DNA of 64,000 bases from Alphaproteobacteria bacterium (GTDB taxonomy: Bacteria; Pseudomonadota; Alphaproteobacteria; Caulobacterales; Parvularculaceae): contig WGLT01000012.1 of the NCBI GenBank assembly GCA_016125425.1, forward strand, positions 186,001 to 250,000, read 5' to 3'. Position 1 is the first letter of the stretch; each line of letters starts with the position of its first letter. Shown one piece after another: positions 36,221-45,173 of the stretch. The notes under the pieces are model-generated. The model saw nothing but the letters and a program-made list of their open reading frames with translations. It was not told the DNA's origin and did no database searches. Both the position numbers and the translations under genes were made by a program.

Positions 36221-36771
36221 TGGAGGTCAAAAGCCTCGCTATCGCGGACGTCAAGCTCATCACGCCGAAGCGCTTTGCGGACGATCGCGGCTATTTCTGC
36301 GAGACCTATAACGAGCGCGCCTTCCAGTCGGCGGAGATCCGCCCGCGCTTCGTTCAGGACAACCAGTCCCTGTCGAGGAAGAAGGGCACGGTGCGCGGCC
36401 TTCACTTCCAGGCGCCGCCGCATGCGCAGGCCAAGCTTGTCCGCGTGCTCAGAGGATCGATCCTCGACGTCGCGGTCGATGCGCGCAAGGCCTCCCCGAC
36501 TTTCGGCGAATGGGTCGCCGCGGAGCTGAGCGCGGCGAACGGCGCGCAGCTTTTCGTGCCGGCGGGCTTTCTCCACGGTTTCGTAACGCTCGAACCCGAT
36601 ACGGAAGTCGCCTACAAGGTCGACGCCTATTACGACCGTGCGGCGGACGGCGCCGTGAAATGGGACGATCCGGAGCTTGCGATCGACTGGGGAATCGACA
36701 GCGGCGCGGCGATTGTCTCGGAAAAGGACGCTGCGGCCCCGAATTGGGCGGACTTCAAGAGCCCGTTTTAA
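36220..36771 (+). CDS. rfbC: dTDP-4-dehydrorhamnose 3,5-epimerase RfbC
   Basis: 183 residues from GTG 36220, whose G is the last base of the pyrC stop. A cupin-like fold with D-R-G-Y-F-C-E, V-R-G-L-H-F-Q (catalytic His near 64), F-V-P-A-G-F-L-H-G-F and the Y-K-V-D-A-Y-Y motif. It epimerises dTDP-4-keto-6-deoxyglucose. First of four dTDP-rhamnose genes in the order C-B-D-A. Confidence 0.95.
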   Translation: MEVKSLAIADVKLITPKRFADDRGYFCETYNERAFQSAEIRPRFVQDNQSLSRKKGTVRGLHFQAPPHAQAKLVRVLRGSILDVAVDARKASPTFGEWVAAELSAANGAQLFVPAGFLHGFVTLEPDTEVAYKVDAYYDRAADGAVKWDDPELAIDWGIDSGAAIVSEKDAAAPNWADFKSPF

Positions 36772-36879
36772 CCATTCCGCCCCGCGGGCAGAAAACTTGC
36801 ACGGGCGCGCGCGAAATTCCCGGGCTGGCGCGCCTTGTCCGCCTATAGTACCGGGGGAACGCGCGGAGACGGTTTTTCG

Positions 36880-37947
36880 ATGAAGCTTTTGGTGACAGGC
36901 GGCGCGGGATTCATCGGCTCGGCGGTCGTGCGCATGGGCGTGGCGGCCGGCCATGACATTCTCGTCGTCGACAAGCTCACTTACGCCGCCAATCTCGACA
37001 ATCTCGAGCCCGTGGCGGCCTCGCCGCTCTTTCGCTTCGAAAAGGCCGACATTTGCGACGGGGCGAAAATGCGCGCGCTGTTGCGCGCCTTCCGTCCGGA
37101 CGCCGTCATGAATCTCGCGGCGGAGAGCCATGTCGATCGCTCTATCGACGGCCCCGCCGATTTCATCGAGACGAATATCGTCGGAACCTTCCGCCTGCTC
37201 GAGGCGGCGCGGGATTATGCGGCGAGCGGCGAGGCGCCGGCCGGATTCCGATTTCATCACATCTCGACCGACGAGGTGTTCGGCGCGCTCGGCGCGACGG
37301 GCGAATTCGTCGAGACGTCGCCCTATCGTCCGAACTCGCCCTATTCGGCGTCGAAAGCCGCGTCCGACATGCTGGCGCGCGCCTGGGGCGAGACATTCAA
37401 GCTGCCGGTCGTGGTCTCCAACTGCTCGAACAATTACGGGCCCTATCAGTTTCCGGAAAAGCTGATTCCGACCGTCATCGCCTCCGCGCTCGCGGGCCGG
37501 CCCATTCCGGTCTACGGCAAGGGCGAAAACGTGCGCGACTGGCTTTACGTCGACGACCACGCCGAAGCGCTGCTGCTCATCGCCGAACGCGGCGTTCCGG
37601 GCGAGACCTATAATGTCGGCGGGCGCGCCGAGCGCGCCAATATCGATCTTGTACGGATGATCTGCGCGATACTGGACGAGCGCCGGCCGGATGCGCCGAG
37701 CCGGCCGCATGAAAGCCTCATCGCCTTCGTTGCGGACCGGCCCGGCCACGACCTGCGCTATGCGGTCAATTGTTCGAAGATCGAGCGCGAACTGGGATGG
37801 CGCCCGAAGACGCCGCTCGAACAGGGCCTCGCGCGGACGGTCGACTGGTATCTCGAAAACCAGGGCTGGATCGAACGCATCCGCGCGCGCGGTTTCGACG
37901 GCGAAAGGCTGGGGCTCGGGGAGAAGGCGCCGGCGCGCGCGGGCTGA
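36880..37947 (+). CDS. rfbB: dTDP-glucose 4,6-dehydratase RfbB
   Basis: 355 residues. An extended SDR: N-terminal T-G-G-A-G-F-I-G-S, the active-site S-T-D-E-V-F-G (near 126) and Y-S-A-S-K (near 158), and [11 protein letters not shown] start at ATG 36880, where the Rossmann motif begins within nine residues; an ATG 45 bases upstream adds residues without homology. 108 bases separate it from rfbC. Confidence 0.96.
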   Translation: MKLLVTGGAGFIGSAVVRMGVAAGHDILVVDKLTYAANLDNLEPVAASPLFRFEKADICDGAKMRALLRAFRPDAVMNLAAESHVDRSIDGPADFIETNIVGTFRLLEAARDYAASGEAPAGFRFHHISTDEVFGALGATGEFVETSPYRPNSPYSASKAASDMLARAWGETFKLPVVVSNCSNNYGPYQFPEKLIPTVIASALAGRPIPVYGKGENVRDWLYVDDHAEALLLIAERGVPGETYNVGGRAERANIDLVRMICAILDERRPDAPSRPHESLIAFVADRPGHDLRYAVNCSKIERELGWRPKTPLEQGLARTVDWYLENQGWIERIRARGFDGERLGLGEKAPARAG

Positions 37948-37950
37948 GCG

Positions 37951-38808
37951 ATGAAGATTTTGCTTTTCGGCGAGAAAGGCCAGGTCGCGACGGAGATTCG
38001 CCGCCGCGCGGGCGCCGATGCGCGCGCCGTCGGACGCGCCGAATGCGATCTTGCGCAGCCGGGCGCGGCGAGTCGGATCATTGAAGCCTCGCGCGCCGAT
38101 GTCGTGATCAACGCCGCCGCCTATACCGCGGTCGACAGGGCGGAAAGCGACGAACGGACGGCTTACGCCGTCAATGCGGACGCGCCGGGCGAAATGGCGA
38201 AGGCCTGCGCCGCGCGCGGCCTGCCCTTTATTCACTTCTCGACCGACTATGTGTTCGACGGCGCGGGCGCGCGGCCTTATCGCGAAAGCGACGAGACGCG
38301 GCCAGTCAATGTCTACGGCGCCTCGAAGCGCGAAGGCGAACGCCTTGTCGCATCGACGGGCGGGGCGTTCGCGATCTTGCGGCTCTCCTGGGTCTTCTCC
38401 GCGCATGGCGCGAATTTCGTCAAAACCATGCTGCGCCTCGGAAAAGAGCGACGCGCGCTGCGCGTCGTCGCCGACCAGCGCGGCAAGCCGACGCCTGCGG
38501 GCGCGGCGGCCGGGGCCGCGCTCGCCGCCGCCGAAGCGCTCGCCGCCGGCCCCGAAAAGGCCGGCCTTTATCATTTCGCGGGCGATGAAGAGACGACATG
38601 GGCCGATTTCGCCGAAACGATTTTCCGCGAGGCGGGCCTCAACGTCGCGGTCGAGCGCATCGCGACGGCGGAATATCCGACGCCGGCGCGCCGTCCGCTT
38701 TATTCCACGCTCGACACGAGCAAGTTTGAAAAGAGTTTCGCCGTCGCCCCGCCGTCCTGGCGCGCCGCGCTGACAGGCGTCATCGGCGAACTCGGCGCGA
38801 ATGCGTAG
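37951..38808 (+). CDS. rfbD: dTDP-4-dehydrorhamnose reductase RfbD
   Basis: 285 residues. G-E-K-G-Q-V-A-T near 7, the F-S-T-D-Y-V-F-D-G motif (near 98) and Y-G-A-S-K-R-E-G-E (near 124) define RfbD, which makes dTDP-L-rhamnose with NAD(P)H. Three bases after rfbB. Confidence 0.95.
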   Translation: MKILLFGEKGQVATEIRRRAGADARAVGRAECDLAQPGAASRIIEASRADVVINAAAYTAVDRAESDERTAYAVNADAPGEMAKACAARGLPFIHFSTDYVFDGAGARPYRESDETRPVNVYGASKREGERLVASTGGAFAILRLSWVFSAHGANFVKTMLRLGKERRALRVVADQRGKPTPAGAAAGAALAAAEALAAGPEKAGLYHFAGDEETTWADFAETIFREAGLNVAVERIATAEYPTPARRPLYSTLDTSKFEKSFAVAPPSWRAALTGVIGELGANA

Positions 38809-38820
38809 GGGGAGAGTCAC

Positions 38821-39693
38821 ATGAAGGGCATCATACTCGCCGGCGGTTCGGGCACGCGCCTGCATCCGATCACGCGGGGCGTCTCGAAACAGCTTCTGCC
38901 GATCTACGACAAGCCGATGATCTATTATCCGCTGAGCGTTCTGATGCTCGCGGGCATTCGCGACGTTCTGATCATCACGACGCCGGAAGATCAGGCCTCG
39001 TTCCGGCGCCTGCTCGGCGACGGCGGCGAGATCGGCATGCGCTATTCCTACGCCGTGCAGCCGAAACCCGAAGGGCTCGCGCAGGCTTTCATCATCGGCG
39101 AGGAATTCATCGCCGGCGACAAATGCGCGCTTGTCTTGGGGGACAATATTTTTTACGGCCACGGTCTCGCCGACATTCTCGCAGCCTCGGCCAGACTCGA
39201 TAAAGGCGCGACGATTTTCGGCTACCAGGTCGCCGATCCGGAGCGCTACGGCGTCATCGAATTCGGCGACGGCGGCAAGGTGATCTCCATCGAGGAAAAG
39301 CCGAAACGGCCGAAATCGCGTTACGCGGCGACAGGCCTTTATTTCTACGACGAGAGCGTGTGCGCGCGCGCGAAAGAGGTCAGGCCGTCTGCGCGCGGCG
39401 AGCTTGAGATCACGACGCTCAACGAAATGTACATGCATGACGGGCTGCTCACGGCGCATCTGCTCGGGCGCGGCTTCGCCTGGCTCGACACCGGCACGCA
39501 TGAATCGCTGATCGAGGCGGCGCATTTCGTGAAGACGATCGAAGAGCGGCAGGGCCTCAAGATCGCCTGTCTTGAGGAAATCGCCTTCCGTCGCGGCTAT
39601 ATCGACCGGCGCCAGCTCGAAGCGCTCGCCGCGCCGCTCGCAAAGACCGGATACGGACAATATCTCATCGCGCTCGCCGAAGGCCGGAGTTAG
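38821..39693 (+). CDS. rfbA: Glucose-1-phosphate thymidylyltransferase RfbA
   Basis: 290 residues. Nucleotidyltransferase motif [11 protein letters not shown] (near 8), [11 protein letters not shown], and L-G-D-N-I-F-Y-G (near 109) with the catalytic Asp; E-E-K-P follows. It makes dTDP-glucose from dTTP and Glc-1-P, the first step of the rhamnose pathway. GGGGGAG precedes the ATG. Confidence 0.96.
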   Translation: MKGIILAGGSGTRLHPITRGVSKQLLPIYDKPMIYYPLSVLMLAGIRDVLIITTPEDQASFRRLLGDGGEIGMRYSYAVQPKPEGLAQAFIIGEEFIAGDKCALVLGDNIFYGHGLADILAASARLDKGATIFGYQVADPERYGVIEFGDGGKVISIEEKPKRPKSRYAATGLYFYDESVCARAKEVRPSARGELEITTLNEMYMHDGLLTAHLLGRGFAWLDTGTHESLIEAAHFVKTIEERQGLKIACLEEIAFRRGYIDRRQLEALAAPLAKTGYGQYLIALAEGRS

Positions 39694-39713
39694 TCCTTTC
39701 CGCGCCCGCCGAT

Positions 39714-40589
39714 TCATTTCTTCAAAATGCGCCCCGCGACGGCGTCGAGTTTCCTGACCATCGCCGGATCGCGCGCGTCGGGCGCCGTGATCACGGCGTG
39801 ATCGAGAACGGTCTCGATCCCGAGCGGCGAGGGCGCGCGCGTCGGACCGAGGCGCTTGGCGACGTCGGCGATGAGACGGCGCGCGGCGGCCGTGTTGGCG
39901 CGCATCACAGAGAGAACATCGGCGACTTCGACCGGCTTTTCATCCGTTCGCCAACAATCATAGTCGGTGACCATGGCGACCGAGGCGTAGGGAAGCTCCG
40001 CCTCGCGGGCGAGTTTGGCTTCCGGCATATTGGTCATGCCGATCACGTCCGCGCCGAAAGCGCGGTAAAGACTGGATTCGGCGCGCGAGGAGAATTGCGG
40101 CCCCTCCATGCATAGATAGGCTCCCTCCGCCGCGAAGGGGATTTTGAGCGCGCCGCAGGACGCGGCGAGCGCCTCGGCGAGCGCCGGGCAGACGGGCCTG
40201 GCCATTGACACATGCGCGACGAAGCCTTCGCCGAAAAAAGAGCTTTCCCGGCGCGTCGTCCTGTCGATGAACTGGTCGACGATGACGAAGCGGCCGGGCG
40301 CCAGCGCCTCGCGCAGCGAGCCGCAGGACGAGACGGAGATGAGATCGGTCGCGCCGGCGCGCTTCAGGGCGTCGATATTGGCGCGATAGTTGATCGCGCC
40401 GGGCGGAAGGCGGTGGCCCTTGCCGTGCCGGGCGAGGAAGAGAATGTCGACGCCGGCGAGCTTGCCCGAGACCAGCGCGTCGGAAGGCGGGCCCCAGGGC
40501 GTTTCGATTTCAAGGCGCTTTGCGCCTTCAAGGGCCTCAATCTCATAGAGCCCCGATCCCCCGATCACGCCGATGACGCGCTTTTCCAT
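39714..40589 (-). CDS. mtnP: S-methyl-5'-thioadenosine phosphorylase MtnP
   Basis: 291 residues from ATG 40589. I-G-V-I-G-G-S-G-L-Y (near 6), the substrate block H-G-x-x-H-R-L-P-P, V-S-S-C-G-S-L, D-Q-F-I-D-R-T, and G-M-T-N-M-P-E-A (near 188) match MTA phosphorylase. It salvages methylthioadenosine from polyamine and acyl-homoserine-lactone-type reactions. It converges on rfbA. Confidence 0.94.
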   Translation of the reverse strand: MEKRVIGVIGGSGLYEIEALEGAKRLEIETPWGPPSDALVSGKLAGVDILFLARHGKGHRLPPGAINYRANIDALKRAGATDLISVSSCGSLREALAPGRFVIVDQFIDRTTRRESSFFGEGFVAHVSMARPVCPALAEALAASCGALKIPFAAEGAYLCMEGPQFSSRAESSLYRAFGADVIGMTNMPEAKLAREAELPYASVAMVTDYDCWRTDEKPVEVADVLSVMRANTAAARRLIADVAKRLGPTRAPSPLGIETVLDHAVITAPDARDPAMVRKLDAVAGRILKK

Positions 40590-40771
40590 GATCTTGCGTC
40601 CTTTGGTCAAAGCGCGGTTCTTAGCGGGTTGCGGCGGGCGGGGCGATAGCCGGCGGCCCGCCTGTGCGCCTGCAATCGCGTTTTGCGGGCGAATTGACTA
40701 CAAACGCGGCGGCGGCGGGGTGCGGCGCCCTGACGGCGGACGACGACGGAAAGGCGAGCGGCGAGAAAGAC

Positions 40772-41791
40772 ATGGCGCGCGCGGTCACGGTCATTATCGT
40801 GAATTTCAATGCGGGCGCGCGCCTTGCCCGCGTCATCGCCCATCTGCGCGCGCAAGTCTTCCAGGATTTCGACGTCATCGTCTTCGACAACGCCTCGAGC
40901 GACGGATCGGCGGACGGCCTCGAGGCCGGCGCGCTCGATCTGCGCGTGATCAAATCGGCCGAAAATCTCGGCTTTGCGGCCGGCAATAACCGCGCGGCGA
41001 GAGAGGCGGCGGGCGAGTGGATCGCCTTCTTGAACCCCGACGCCTATCCCGAACCCGGCTGGCTCGCCGCGCTGATGAACGCGGCGGCGCGGCATCCGGG
41101 GGTCGACGCTTTCGGCTCGCTTCAGATCGACGCCGGCGATCCGGCGCGCCTCGACGGCGCGGGCGACGCCTATCACGTGTTCGGCCTTCCCTGGCGCGGC
41201 GGCTTCGGCTGGCCGGCCGCGCTCGCGCCCGAAGAAGGAGAATGCTTTGCGCCCTGCGCGGCGGCGGCGCTCTACCGGCGCGCGACCTTCGACGCGCTCG
41301 GCGGGTTCGACGAAAGCTTTTTCTGCTATGGCGAGGATGTCGATCTCGGCTTTCGCCTTCGGCTCGCGGGCGGGCGCGCGGTCGAGGTTCCGGGCGCGCG
41401 CGTCGCGCATGAAGGGTCGGGCGTCACCGGACGGCGCAGCGAATTCACCACCTATCACGGCCATCGCAACCGGATCTGGACTTATTTCAAGAACATGCCG
41501 GGCGCGATCCTCTGGCCGATGCTGCCCTTTCATCTTCTGACGGATGTTTATCTTCTCTTGCGTCTGTCCGCGATCGGCCTTGGCGGGGCGTATCTCAAGG
41601 CCATGCGCGACGCATGGAAAGACCGCGCGCGCATCTTCGCCGAACGCCGGCGCATTCAGGCGTCGCGGCGCGTCTCGTTCGCCGACCTCGCCCGCGCGCT
41701 CTCCTGGTCGCCCTTCGCCGTGATGCAGCGCGCGCCGGTCATTCGCGCGGTCAAGCCCGCCCCGGCGGCGCAGATGGAGGCGCGCGTCTGA
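40772..41791 (+). CDS. GT2 glycosyltransferase, rhamnosyltransferase-like
   Basis: 339 residues from ATG 40772. GT-A fold: V-I-I-V-N-F-N-A-G near 7, D-N-A-S-S-D-G-S (near 42), N-P-D-A-Y-P as the D-x-D equivalent (near 93), and F-F-C-Y-G-E-D-V-D-L-G-F-R (near 190). The last 100 residues carry a basic, partly hydrophobic tail that may bind the membrane. The pattern is that of WbbL-type rhamnosyltransferases, consistent with the adjacent dTDP-rhamnose genes. It is four bases from the end of the next GT2 gene's start region. Confidence 0.87.
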   Translation: MARAVTVIIVNFNAGARLARVIAHLRAQVFQDFDVIVFDNASSDGSADGLEAGALDLRVIKSAENLGFAAGNNRAAREAAGEWIAFLNPDAYPEPGWLAALMNAAARHPGVDAFGSLQIDAGDPARLDGAGDAYHVFGLPWRGGFGWPAALAPEEGECFAPCAAAALYRRATFDALGGFDESFFCYGEDVDLGFRLRLAGGRAVEVPGARVAHEGSGVTGRRSEFTTYHGHRNRIWTYFKNMPGAILWPMLPFHLLTDVYLLLRLSAIGLGGAYLKAMRDAWKDRARIFAERRRIQASRRVSFADLARALSWSPFAVMQRAPVIRAVKPAPAAQMEARV

Positions 41792-41792
41792 C

Positions 41793-42863
41793 ATGAACTC
41801 ACGCTTCTCCATCGCGGTACCCGTCGGCGCCTGGCATGATCTCCTGCCGGCCAATCTCGCGAGCCTTCGCGCGCAGAACGTTCCGGTGAGCGTCGCGCTG
41901 CTCGACGCGTCGGGCGATCCGCGCGTCGTCGAACTCGCCGACCGTCACGGCGATTTCCTCCGCTACCGGCGGCACGGGCCGGACGAGGGGCAATCGGACG
42001 CGATCCTCGAAGGCTGGGCGAACGCGCCGGGCGATATTCTCGGCTGGCTGAACGCCGACGACGTGCTGATGCCGGGCGCGCTCGGCCTGGCGCTCGAGCA
42101 ATTCGAAGCGAAGTCGGCGCTCGATGTCGTCTACGGACATTCCCTCATCATCGACGAAACGGGGGCGATGACCGGCTATCATTTTGCGGTGGAGCCGCCG
42201 AGCGCGCGCCTCTATGAGGCCGGCATCATCTCGCAGCCTTCCTGTTTTTTCCGCAGAAAGAGCTATGAGCGCGCCGGCGGGCTCGACAGAAGCCTCCATT
42301 ACGTCATGGACTGGGAGCTCTGGATACGGATGATGAAGTCCGGCGCGCGTTTCGGATTCATCGACGCGCCGCTCTCCATGGTTCTGTGGGGCGGAGAGAC
42401 GAAGACCGCCTCCTTCAACCGGCGCCGGCGCGAAGAGATCCGCAGCGTTCTTGCGGCGCACGCGCCGGAAGGAAAGCAGGGCGGGGTCTTCCGCGCCTTC
42501 GCGCTTCACACGCTGACGGAGCGCTTGCAGCCGCCGGCCTTGCGAAAGGCGGTCCTGCGCCGGCTTCGCCGCGGGGGCCAGGCGATTTACGGCGTCGGCG
42601 CGGACGGGCGCCTTCAGACACGCGCGAAACTTTTCCTTGCGCATTTTTCGGATGCGCCAAAATCGGGCTTTTCGCTCGAAGTCGACGGCGATCCGCGCGC
42701 TTTGCGCGTCGCAAGCGAGGGCGTCGCGCTCGCCGCCGCTGCGAGAAGGGGCGCGCTCGACGTCGCTCTGGAGCGTCCGCTCGAAGCCGGCCGCCTCGTC
42801 GTGGCGGATATAGCGCTCGCCAGTGACGCGCGCGTCTTTCTCAAACGCTGCGCGTGGATCTGA
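41793..42863 (+). CDS. GT2 glycosyltransferase with an extra C-terminal domain
   Basis: 356 residues. The GT-A part (1-230) has V-A-L-L-D-A-S-G-D near 36, the Q-S-D-A-I-L-E-G motif near 69, W-L-N-A-D-D-V (D-D at the metal site, near 88) and D-W-E-L-W-I-R-M. A further ~110 residues, beta-rich, may be a carbohydrate-binding or accessory domain. It starts one base after the stop of the preceding GT2 gene, so the two are coupled. Confidence 0.85.
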   Translation: MNSRFSIAVPVGAWHDLLPANLASLRAQNVPVSVALLDASGDPRVVELADRHGDFLRYRRHGPDEGQSDAILEGWANAPGDILGWLNADDVLMPGALGLALEQFEAKSALDVVYGHSLIIDETGAMTGYHFAVEPPSARLYEAGIISQPSCFFRRKSYERAGGLDRSLHYVMDWELWIRMMKSGARFGFIDAPLSMVLWGGETKTASFNRRRREEIRSVLAAHAPEGKQGGVFRAFALHTLTERLQPPALRKAVLRRLRRGGQAIYGVGADGRLQTRAKLFLAHFSDAPKSGFSLEVDGDPRALRVASEGVALAAAARRGALDVALERPLEAGRLVVADIALASDARVFLKRCAWI

Positions 42864-42871
42864 GTCTTTCC

Positions 42872-44005
42872 TCACGCCGCCTGGCCCCCGCTTGCGGTCG
42901 CGCCCGCCACATCGCCCGGCAGATTTGAGGCGCCGCCTTGGTAGGTGAGGACCGAATTGAAGGTTATGGCGTATTTCTTGCCGGTCGCCGCGCCAGTGAC
43001 GTTCGAGCCGTTGAGGCGGATCGAGGAGATTAAATCGGCGATGGCGAAGGCGTTGGAGAAGCTCGGCGTTCCCGAGCAGGTGATCGTGTCTGCGGTCGCC
43101 TTGAGCATGTTGGCGCCCTGCACGACGTATAAAGCGCAGGCGTGCGATCCGGATGCATAGACGATACTGCCCGTCAGGCTGACGCGCGCGGCGAGCTCGC
43201 CATGCACGTCATGGCCGGAAAAGCCGGGCCCGAATTCGCAATTGTCGATCGTGACCCCGCAGCCGTCCGCGCGCACGCCGTGCTTGCAGTATGCTGAGGT
43301 GCTCTGGAAGCGCAGGCCGCTGATCGTCCAGCCGTCGACGAGAACGCCAATGGTGGAGTGCAGGACCGATTCCGTCGCCGACGCATCGAGCACGACATTC
43401 GAGGGCGTTCCCGTATCGCCGACGATGACGGCGCCCGCCCCGCCGATGAGCGGCGCGTTGATGGTGATCGCCTCATCATAGGTCCCGGCCCCGACATGGA
43501 TCGTCGCCGTGTAAATGGACAAATCGAGCGCGGAGACGACATCGACCGCCTTCTGGATCGTGGCGAAAGCGCCGGCGGCGGAATCGGAGAGCCCGTCATT
43601 GGCGTCGTTCCCGTCCGTGCGCACGTAATAGTCCCGGTCGGCCGTCAGCTTGTCGCGCCCGCCCGAGATCTGGCTCCACGCCGCGCCGTCATAGATGAGG
43701 AGCCTGTCCGCGTCGGCGACCCAGGCGCGCCAGCCCTCTTTCGGGGAGAGCTGCGACCAGGCTCCGTCGACATAATAGGCGACGGAGAGATCGGTCATCG
43801 CGCCCCAGTCAGCGCCGGTCTTGCCCGCGGGCAGGATATAGCAGTCGCCGTCCGAAGGAGCGCCCGGCTAGGCGGCCGTCGTCGCCGAAACGACCGTGAG
43901 CTGAACGACCGCATCGAGCTTTCTCAGCGATTCATTCACGGTGACATGCTTTTGCGACTGCGCGGCCGCAAGATAGGGAAGCTGAAGTTTGGTCGAGTCG
44001 CTCAT
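42872..44005 (-). pseudogene. DUF2793 spike-like protein interrupted by an in-frame TAG
   Basis: From ATG 44005 a 378-codon frame runs to 42872 with one stop, TAG at 43868-43870 (codon 46). Before it are L-Q-L-P-Y-L-A-A-A-Q-S-Q-K-H-V-T-V-N-E; after it P-G-A-P-S-D-G-D and then G-W-R-A-W-V-A-D-A-D, together the two halves of one DUF2793 domain. About 200 residues of right-handed beta-helix repeats follow. DUF2793 occurs at the N-terminus of phage and gene-transfer-agent spikes. The inner ATG 43798 keeps 308 residues but lacks a good ribosome-binding site. Nonsense mutation or sequencing error are the simplest causes. Confidence 0.8.
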
Positions 44006-44063
44006 CGGCACCTCTTCGGTGAAAAATCGAAACCGCCGAAAAGGCTAAGAGCGCGCCGGCGCC

Positions 44064-44081
44064 GTTCGATAACTATCGAAC
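44064..44081. repeat. Third GTTCGATA-NN-TATCGAAC palindrome
   Basis: Same eight-base arms as in the two repeat copies, with AC in the centre, but the flanks do not match the rest of the repeat. It lies in a 222-base gap between two minus-strand genes, about 60 bases upstream of the DUF2793 start, where an operator could sit. Nothing else is evident in the gap. Confidence 0.6.
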
Positions 44082-44227
44082 GCCCCTATGCGGGAATTCG
44101 CTCTGAAGTTGTCGCGCGCGGAGCGAGATCGGGCTGGGCGCGCCGCGGCGATTGGCCGAAATTTTTTCGTCGGCGCGCGCGTTTTCAACTTCAGGTCGCA
44201 GAAATTTGCGACAATGTTTTCGCGTTT

Positions 44228-45109
44228 TCAGCCTTCGAAATAGGCGGCCGGCCGGGAGAGCGGGCGCGAAAGCCGCGCCTCGAACAGGCCGCCGGAGAGC
44301 GGGCGGGGGCGCAATTCATCCGTATCAAGACCAATTGAGGCGGATGTGACGAACAGCCGGTCTTCAGCGAAAGCGACGCTTGTCGGGCGGCGAACCGGAA
44401 GAGGGAGGGTCTCGAGGAGTTCGCCCTCCGGCGAAAAGCGCCGCACGGCTGCGCCGTCCCAGAAGGCGATCCACAAACAGCCTTCGGCGTCGATCTCCAT
44501 GCCGTCCGGATAGCCGTCTTGCGGCTCGAACGTCAGAAAAACGCGCTTTTCCCCGAGCGTTTCGCCGTCGGTCTCGGCGACATAGACATTCCGCACGGCG
44601 GAATCGGTGAGGAAGACGCGCCCGCGGGCGGCGTCAAAAGCCGGGCCGTTCGTCACCTTGAAATGCTCGTCGAGCCGGACTGTCCGCCCTTCCGGCGAAA
44701 GCCGCCACCACGCGCCCGTCGCTTCTTCCTCGCGGTCGTCCATCGTCCCGGCCCAGAAGCCGCCTTTCGGGTCGACCTTGCCGTCATTGAAGCGGTGATG
44801 GGCGATGTGGCCCTCGGGATTGGAGATCGCTTCAAAATGCGCCTCGCCGCGCTCGATCCTCAGCCGCGCAAAGCCGTCCTTGCGCACGCAGACATAGCCG
44901 CCCTTCCGCGCCAGCCCGATCGCGCTCGTCATCCCATGCGCATGAAGGGTCACAATACGCTCCGTTTGCGGATCGTATTCGAAGATCTTCCCGCCCTTGA
45001 TGTCGACGAAGACAAGCCGGCGCGTGCGCGGGTCCCATAAGGGGCCTTCGCCGAGAACGGCGCCGACGGGGGCGACGCAACGAACTTCGCCTGAAACGCT
45101 CTCCGTCAT
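44228..45109 (-). CDS. SMP-30/gluconolactonase-family lactonase
   Basis: 293 residues from ATG 45109. The six-bladed propeller family shows L-G-E-G-P-L-W (metal Glu, near 18), N-D-G-K-V-D-P-K-G-G-F-W-A-G-T-M-D (near 106), and the T-N-G-P-A-F-D and Y-P-D-G-M metal-site repeats (near 154 and 204). It would open sugar-acid lactones. The frame is open to 45241 and overlaps the dehydrogenase gene; I take the ATG at which homology begins. Its place suggests a role in preparing an acid sugar for the glycan. Confidence 0.87.
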   Translation of the reverse strand: MTESVSGEVRCVAPVGAVLGEGPLWDPRTRRLVFVDIKGGKIFEYDPQTERIVTLHAHGMTSAIGLARKGGYVCVRKDGFARLRIERGEAHFEAISNPEGHIAHHRFNDGKVDPKGGFWAGTMDDREEEATGAWWRLSPEGRTVRLDEHFKVTNGPAFDAARGRVFLTDSAVRNVYVAETDGETLGEKRVFLTFEPQDGYPDGMEIDAEGCLWIAFWDGAAVRRFSPEGELLETLPLPVRRPTSVAFAEDRLFVTSASIGLDTDELRPRPLSGGLFEARLSRPLSRPAAYFEG

Positions 45110-45173
45110 GCGCCAATCCGGATTTCGCGCGGGCGCGCGCCGGCCGGCGAACGCTGCATGAGAACGCGCCCGC

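Noticed and set aside
36007..39717. 1236-residue minus-strand open frame
   Set aside because: It lies opposite pyrC and rfbCBDA, is arginine-rich and has no family motif; it arises from high GC at third positions of the real genes.
43868..43870. TAG read as pyrrolysine or by suppression
   Set aside because: Nothing in the window supports recoding, other genes use TAG as an ordinary stop (for example pyrC), and no pyl gene is present.
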